The notes under the pieces are model-generated. The model saw only the letters and a list, made by a program, of their open reading frames with translations, was not told where the DNA came from and ran no database searches. The position numbers and the translations under genes were made by a program. DNA of 24,013 bases from JBBDYH01 sp040901795 (lineage in GTDB: Bacteria > Planctomycetota > Planctomycetia > Pirellulales > JALHPA01): contig JBBDYH010000083.1 of NCBI GenBank assembly GCA_040901795.1, forward strand, positions 1-24,013. The letters are read 5' to 3'. Below are positions 20,696-24,013 of the stretch, one piece after another (positions within the stretch are counted from its first letter, which is position 1; each line of letters begins with the position of its first letter).

Positions 20696-23600
20696 TCAGG
20701 CTGGCCGCAACAGCGCTTTGATCGGGTCCAGAGCTCGCTCAGATTGCGCAGTCTGCTTATCCAGCGGGATATAGGCGCTTCGCTCATCGACAATGCGCAC
20801 CTGCCCGCGGTGGCGGCCGGCAAGCTCCTCAATCTTCCGCCGATCGGTATATCGCAATACGGCGTAAGTGTCCTCGCGCTGGATCGCGTCGATCCGCCAA
20901 CCCGCCGCCGCGATCCGCAGCTCGGCCAGCGCCAGCAGCCGCTCGACCGGCGGTGGATGCGCTCCAAAGCGATCGAGCATTTCGGCTGTCAGGTCTGCGA
21001 GCTCTTCATAGGTCGCAACGCGCGACAGCCGCCGATATAGGTCGATTTTCACTCGCATATCGGGGACGTAATTTCGCGGCAAATACGCTTCGCCGGGCAG
21101 GTCGATGTGAACATCCACGGTCTGCTTGGGGGGCATGTGTTTGAGCTTCCGCACGGCCTGTTCGAGCAGCTCGCAATACAGCTCGTATCCCACGGTGGCG
21201 ATGTGCCCGCTCTGCTGCGTGCCGAGGATGTTGCCGGCCCCGCGGATTTCGAGATCACGCATGGCGATGGCGAAGCCGGCGCCCATGTCGCTGAACTCCT
21301 CGATGGCTTTCAAGCGCTTGGCGGAGTTCGTCGAGAGAAACTTGTTTTCGCCGACCAACAAGTAGCAATACGCCCGGTGCTTGTAGCGGCCAACGCGGCC
21401 GCGCAACTGGTGCAGGTCAGCCAAGCCATAGATGTCGGCCTCGTCAATGAAGATCGTGTTGGCGTTCGGGATGTCCAACCCGCTTTCGATGATCGTCGTG
21501 GCCAGCAGGATATCGTACTTGCGGCCAATGAAGTCGACCATCACTTGCTCGAGCTGCCCTTCGGGCATCTGGCCGTGGCCAATCACCAGGTTTGCTTCGG
21601 GAACGATCCGCTGCAGCTTATGGGCGACCAGCGCAATGTCGTGGATGCGGTTGTGGACGAAGTAAATCTGCCCGCCACGGTTGAGCTCGCGCATCACCGC
21701 ATGGCGGATCAGCTCCTCGTCCCAGCGGCCAATCCGCGTCTCGACGGCCAGCCGATCTTCGGGAGGTGTTTCGAGGTTCGAGATGTCGCGCACGCCGAGT
21801 AGCGCCATGTGCAACGTACGGGGAATCGGCGTGGCGGTCATCGTCAGCACGTCGACGGTGGCGCGCAGCGCTTTGAGCCGTTCCTTCACTTCCACGCCGA
21901 AGCGCTGCTCCTCGTCGATGATCAACAGACCCAGGTTCGCGAAACTGACGTCGGGCTGCGCGAGCCGATGCGTTCCAATGACGATGTCGACGCTGCCTTG
22001 CTTCAGCCCTGCGATCACTTGCCCCTGTTGCTTGCCGGTCGAAAAGCGGCTGAGCGTGGCGATCGAAAAGGGGAACTCCGCCATGCGGCTGGTGAACGTA
22101 CGGCGGTGCTGCTCGGCGAGAATCGTCGTCGGTACCAGGACCGCGACCTGGTAGCCGGCATCGACGGCCTTGAACGCGGCGCGCATGGCGACCTCCGTCT
22201 TGCCGTAGCCCACGTCGCCGCAAAGCAGCCGGTCCAGCGGCCCGGGACTTTGCATGTCGTTCTTGATCGCGGTAATCGCCGTGAGCTGATCGGGCGTTTC
22301 GCGATAAGGAAATGCCGCGTCGAACTCCTGTTGCCAATGCGAGTCGGGTGGAAAGGCGATCCCGGGTCGCGACTCGCGCAGTGCTTGCAGTTGCAGCATC
22401 TCGACCGCTAGATCAAGCACGGCGCGCCCGGCGGCGGCCTTTTGGTTGAGCCAGGTTTTGCCGCCGACGTGGGCCAACGTCGGCCGGCTCTTGCTGCCGC
22501 CGACGTACTTCTGCACCAGATCGATATTGGTGGCCGGTACGAAAATCCGCGTGCCGCCGTGGAACTCGATCTCCAGATGCTCCTCTACCTGGTCGTGCTT
22601 TTCCAGCAGCTTCATACCCCGGTATTTTCCGATGCCATGTGCCAAGTGGACGACATGATCTCCTTCGCGGAGTTCGAGGAAGCTGTCGATCACGCGGCCC
22701 AGGCGGCGGCGCGTGGGGCGACTCAAGTCGCTGCGGTGGAACAGCTCGCCGCCGCTCACCAGGACGATCCGTTCGCTCACCAACCGAAAGCCGGCGTGGA
22801 GCGTGCCGACGGGGAAGTGCAGCCGACCATCTTGGGCAAGTTGTGTCGTGTCGAACACTTCGCGCAGGCGCTCGACCTCGGCCTCAGTCTGGCAAACCAC
22901 AAACACGTGGTTGCCCAGGCCGGCGGTATCAAGCTCCTCGCGCACCTTGCCGATCTCTCCGCTGAACCGCTCGACGCTTTCGATCTTCAACTGGCAGGTT
23001 GTTTCCATCGAGCCTGCGGAGACCGCCGCGGCCGTGACCGAGGGAAATCGATAGACGTGCCGCAACACCTCGTCAGTGTCGTGAAAATCCTGCGGCCGCT
23101 CGGCGCGCTGGCGGTAGTGGCGACCTTCCTCCTGGAGCTCCGAGGGCTCGACAATCAGGAACCAGCTTCGCGGCGGCAAGTAGCTGGTGAGGTAATCGCG
23201 GTGCTCCTTCGATCGCCTCAGAACGGTGATGTCGAGGCGGTCGAGCGAACCCGTGCTGCGCTGGCTGGCGACCTCGAAGCTGCGGATCGATTCGACCGTG
23301 TCACCGAAGAACTCGACGCGCACCGGCTCGTACCAGTCGGGCGCGAAGATGTCGAGGATGCCGCCACGTGGCGAAAACTCGCCGGGCAATGTGACCGCGC
23401 CGGTATTGTGAAAGCCGTTCTCCGCCAGCCAGCGGACAAGCGCCGGTACATCGACTTCGTCGCCGACCGCCAGGCGGCGCGTATGTTGTGCGAGCACCGA
23501 TGGCGGTGGCACGGGTTGCAGAAGACTTTGGATGCTGGTGACGAGGACGGGAAGTGCGGAATCGGTGAAGAGTGCGGAGTGCGGAGTGCGGATCGCTGAG

Positions 23601-24013
23601 CTGCCGGCATTCCGAATTCCGAACTCGACTCGACCGAGCTCGTCGCCGGCTGAACTCCGCATTTTAAGCCGCTTCAACACCCGCAGCCGGTCGCCATCAA
23701 CTTCGTCGCAAAACGCGTCTTCGGTCGGCATCGCGTCGCTGGCGGGAAACCGCTCGGCGACGATTGGCGAGAAAAGCGCGAGGTCATCGCAGAGGTCGTC
23801 CATGTCGGATTGCCGCGGGCAAACGACGACGAGCGTCTCGGGAGCATAGCCGACGAGTGCGGCAGCCGCGAGCGCGCAGCTCGATCCCCAGACTCCGCCC
23901 AGCGTGGCCCCGTGCCCGGCTAGCAGGCTGGCGATGACTTCGGCGAAGTTGGCGTGTGTTTCGAGCCGCTCGGCCAGGAAGTACAATGAGCCGGCGCGGC
24001 GATCTGGAGCCGT
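20696..24013 (-). CDS. mfd: Transcription-repair coupling factor, 5' end beyond window
   Basis: Over 1100 codons are open to the right edge. A TTG at 23986 could begin the protein, but the frame stays open upstream, so the true start is probably outside. Numbered from that TTG, the order is a UvrB-like N-terminal region (to about 400), the RNA polymerase-interacting domain (DHVVHLAHGIGKYRG, 442-456), and the DNA translocase with Walker A GDVGYGKTEVA (589-599), DEEQ (690-693) and ATTIIESGLDIPN. A C-terminal TRCF domain ends at 1096. Mfd pushes stalled RNA polymerase off damaged DNA and recruits UvrA. Residues 109-144 look like a repeat-derived insertion (see repeat at 23552). The gene precedes the isomerase gene by 115 bp. 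Confidence 0.96.
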   Translation of the reverse strand, partial: TAPDRRAGSLYFLAERLETHANFAEVIASLLAGHGATLGGVWGSSCALAAAALVGYAPETLVVVCPRQSDMDDLCDDLALFSPIVAERFPASDAMPTEDAFCDEVDGDRLRVLKRLKMRSSAGDELGRVEFGIRNAGSSAIRTPHSALFTDSALPVLVTSIQSLLQPVPPPSVLAQHTRRLAVGDEVDVPALVRWLAENGFHNTGAVTLPGEFSPRGGILDIFAPDWYEPVRVEFFGDTVESIRSFEVASQRSTGSLDRLDITVLRRSKEHRDYLTSYLPPRSWFLIVEPSELQEEGRHYRQRAERPQDFHDTDEVLRHVYRFPSVTAAAVSAGSMETTCQLKIESVERFSGEIGKVREELDTAGLGNHVFVVCQTEAEVERLREVFDTTQLAQDGRLHFPVGTLHAGFRLVSERIVLVSGGELFHRSDLSRPTRRRLGRVIDSFLELREGDHVVHLAHGIGKYRGMKLLEKHDQVEEHLEIEFHGGTRIFVPATNIDLVQKYVGGSKSRPTLAHVGGKTWLNQKAAAGRAVLDLAVEMLQLQALRESRPGIAFPPDSHWQQEFDAAFPYRETPDQLTAITAIKNDMQSPGPLDRLLCGDVGYGKTEVAMRAAFKAVDAGYQVAVLVPTTILAEQHRRTFTSRMAEFPFSIATLSRFSTGKQQGQVIAGLKQGSVDIVIGTHRLAQPDVSFANLGLLIIDEEQRFGVEVKERLKALRATVDVLTMTATPIPRTLHMALLGVRDISNLETPPEDRLAVETRIGRWDEELIRHAVMRELNRGGQIYFVHNRIHDIALVAHKLQRIVPEANLVIGHGQMPEGQLEQVMVDFIGRKYDILLATTIIESGLDIPNANTIFIDEADIYGLADLHQLRGRVGRYKHRAYCYLLVGENKFLSTNSAKRLKAIEEFSDMGAGFAIAMRDLEIRGAGNILGTQQSGHIATVGYELYCELLEQAVRKLKHMPPKQTVDVHIDLPGEAYLPRNYVPDMRVKIDLYRRLSRVATYEELADLTAEMLDRFGAHPPPVERLLALAELRIAAAGWRIDAIQREDTYAVLRYTDRRKIEELAGRHRGQVRIVDERSAYIPLDKQTAQSERALDPIKALLRPA
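23552..23662 (-). repeat. Repeat-derived in-frame insertion within mfd
   Basis: The plus strand carries AGTGCGG three times (23571-23590) and ATTCCGAATTCCGAACTC (23610-23627). Together they encode residues of the type RTPHSALFTDSAL in Mfd (about 109-144). Typical Mfd proteins go from DRLRVLKRL almost directly to VTSIQSLLQPVP, so about 35 residues look extra. The frame is kept. Confidence 0.6.

Noticed and set aside
22442..23599. Plus-strand frame of 385 residues antisense to mfd
   Set aside because: It is the antisense shadow of a well-conserved coding region and shows no domain or start signal.

Overview
The window looks like bacterial chromosome from the phylum Planctomycetota, probably a Pirellulales-like lineage. 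This is inferred from two PEP-CTERM-tagged exported proteins, one with an autotransporter-type beta-strand repeat, GC-rich genes, short palindromic repeats scattered between genes, and RAYT and IS4-type mobile DNA. No 16S rRNA or other decisive marker is present. I saw no rRNA, tRNA or CRISPR array.

Layout. (1) 1-4800 is mobile-DNA territory. It holds an IS4-type transposase running off the left edge, a RAYT (Y1 transposase) gene with a REP-like hairpin, a membrane-anchored SGNH/GDSL hydrolase, and then an IS graveyard: a frameshifted fragment, iterated GGTTGGAAAAGG modules, a broken RAYT copy and an IS4 C-terminal scrap. (2) 4800-5605 has no recognisable gene but carries a good sigma70-type promoter followed by a hairpin, and a 12-bp inverted-repeat element. 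(3) 5606-11825 is a surface or envelope region: a PEP-CTERM protein with its own promoter and terminator, a UDP-glucuronate 4-epimerase-like enzyme, L-2-hydroxyglutarate oxidase (lhgO), and a 899-aa subtilase-like/PATR/PEP-CTERM protein. (4) 11963-14485 holds pterin-4a-carbinolamine dehydratase, a Gfo/Idh/MocA oxidoreductase and an atypical SDR epimerase.

(5) 14563-24013 is transcribed entirely on the minus strand. In transcription order it holds mfd, a SurA/PpiC-type peptidyl-prolyl isomerase, two translationally coupled TIR-domain genes, a maltose/galactoside-type O-acetyltransferase, a CYTH-domain protein, citrate synthase (gltA) and the PII protein gene glnB. glnB has a near-perfect sigma54 promoter and a possible distant enhancer dyad, which fits nitrogen control.

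The best candidate for an undescribed system is the TIR-TIR gene pair (18087-19123). It is a compact, ATGA-coupled, lower-GC cassette between housekeeping genes. Both proteins keep the glutamate expected of TIR NAD-cleaving enzymes, and no recognisable Thoeris ThsA-type effector lies beside them. Other items worth a look are the repeat-derived in-frame insertion in Mfd, the dispersed palindrome that supplies the stop codon of a Gfo/Idh gene, the self-nested RAYT-upstream modules, and the hairpin that would hide the IS4 transposase ribosome binding site in read-through transcripts.
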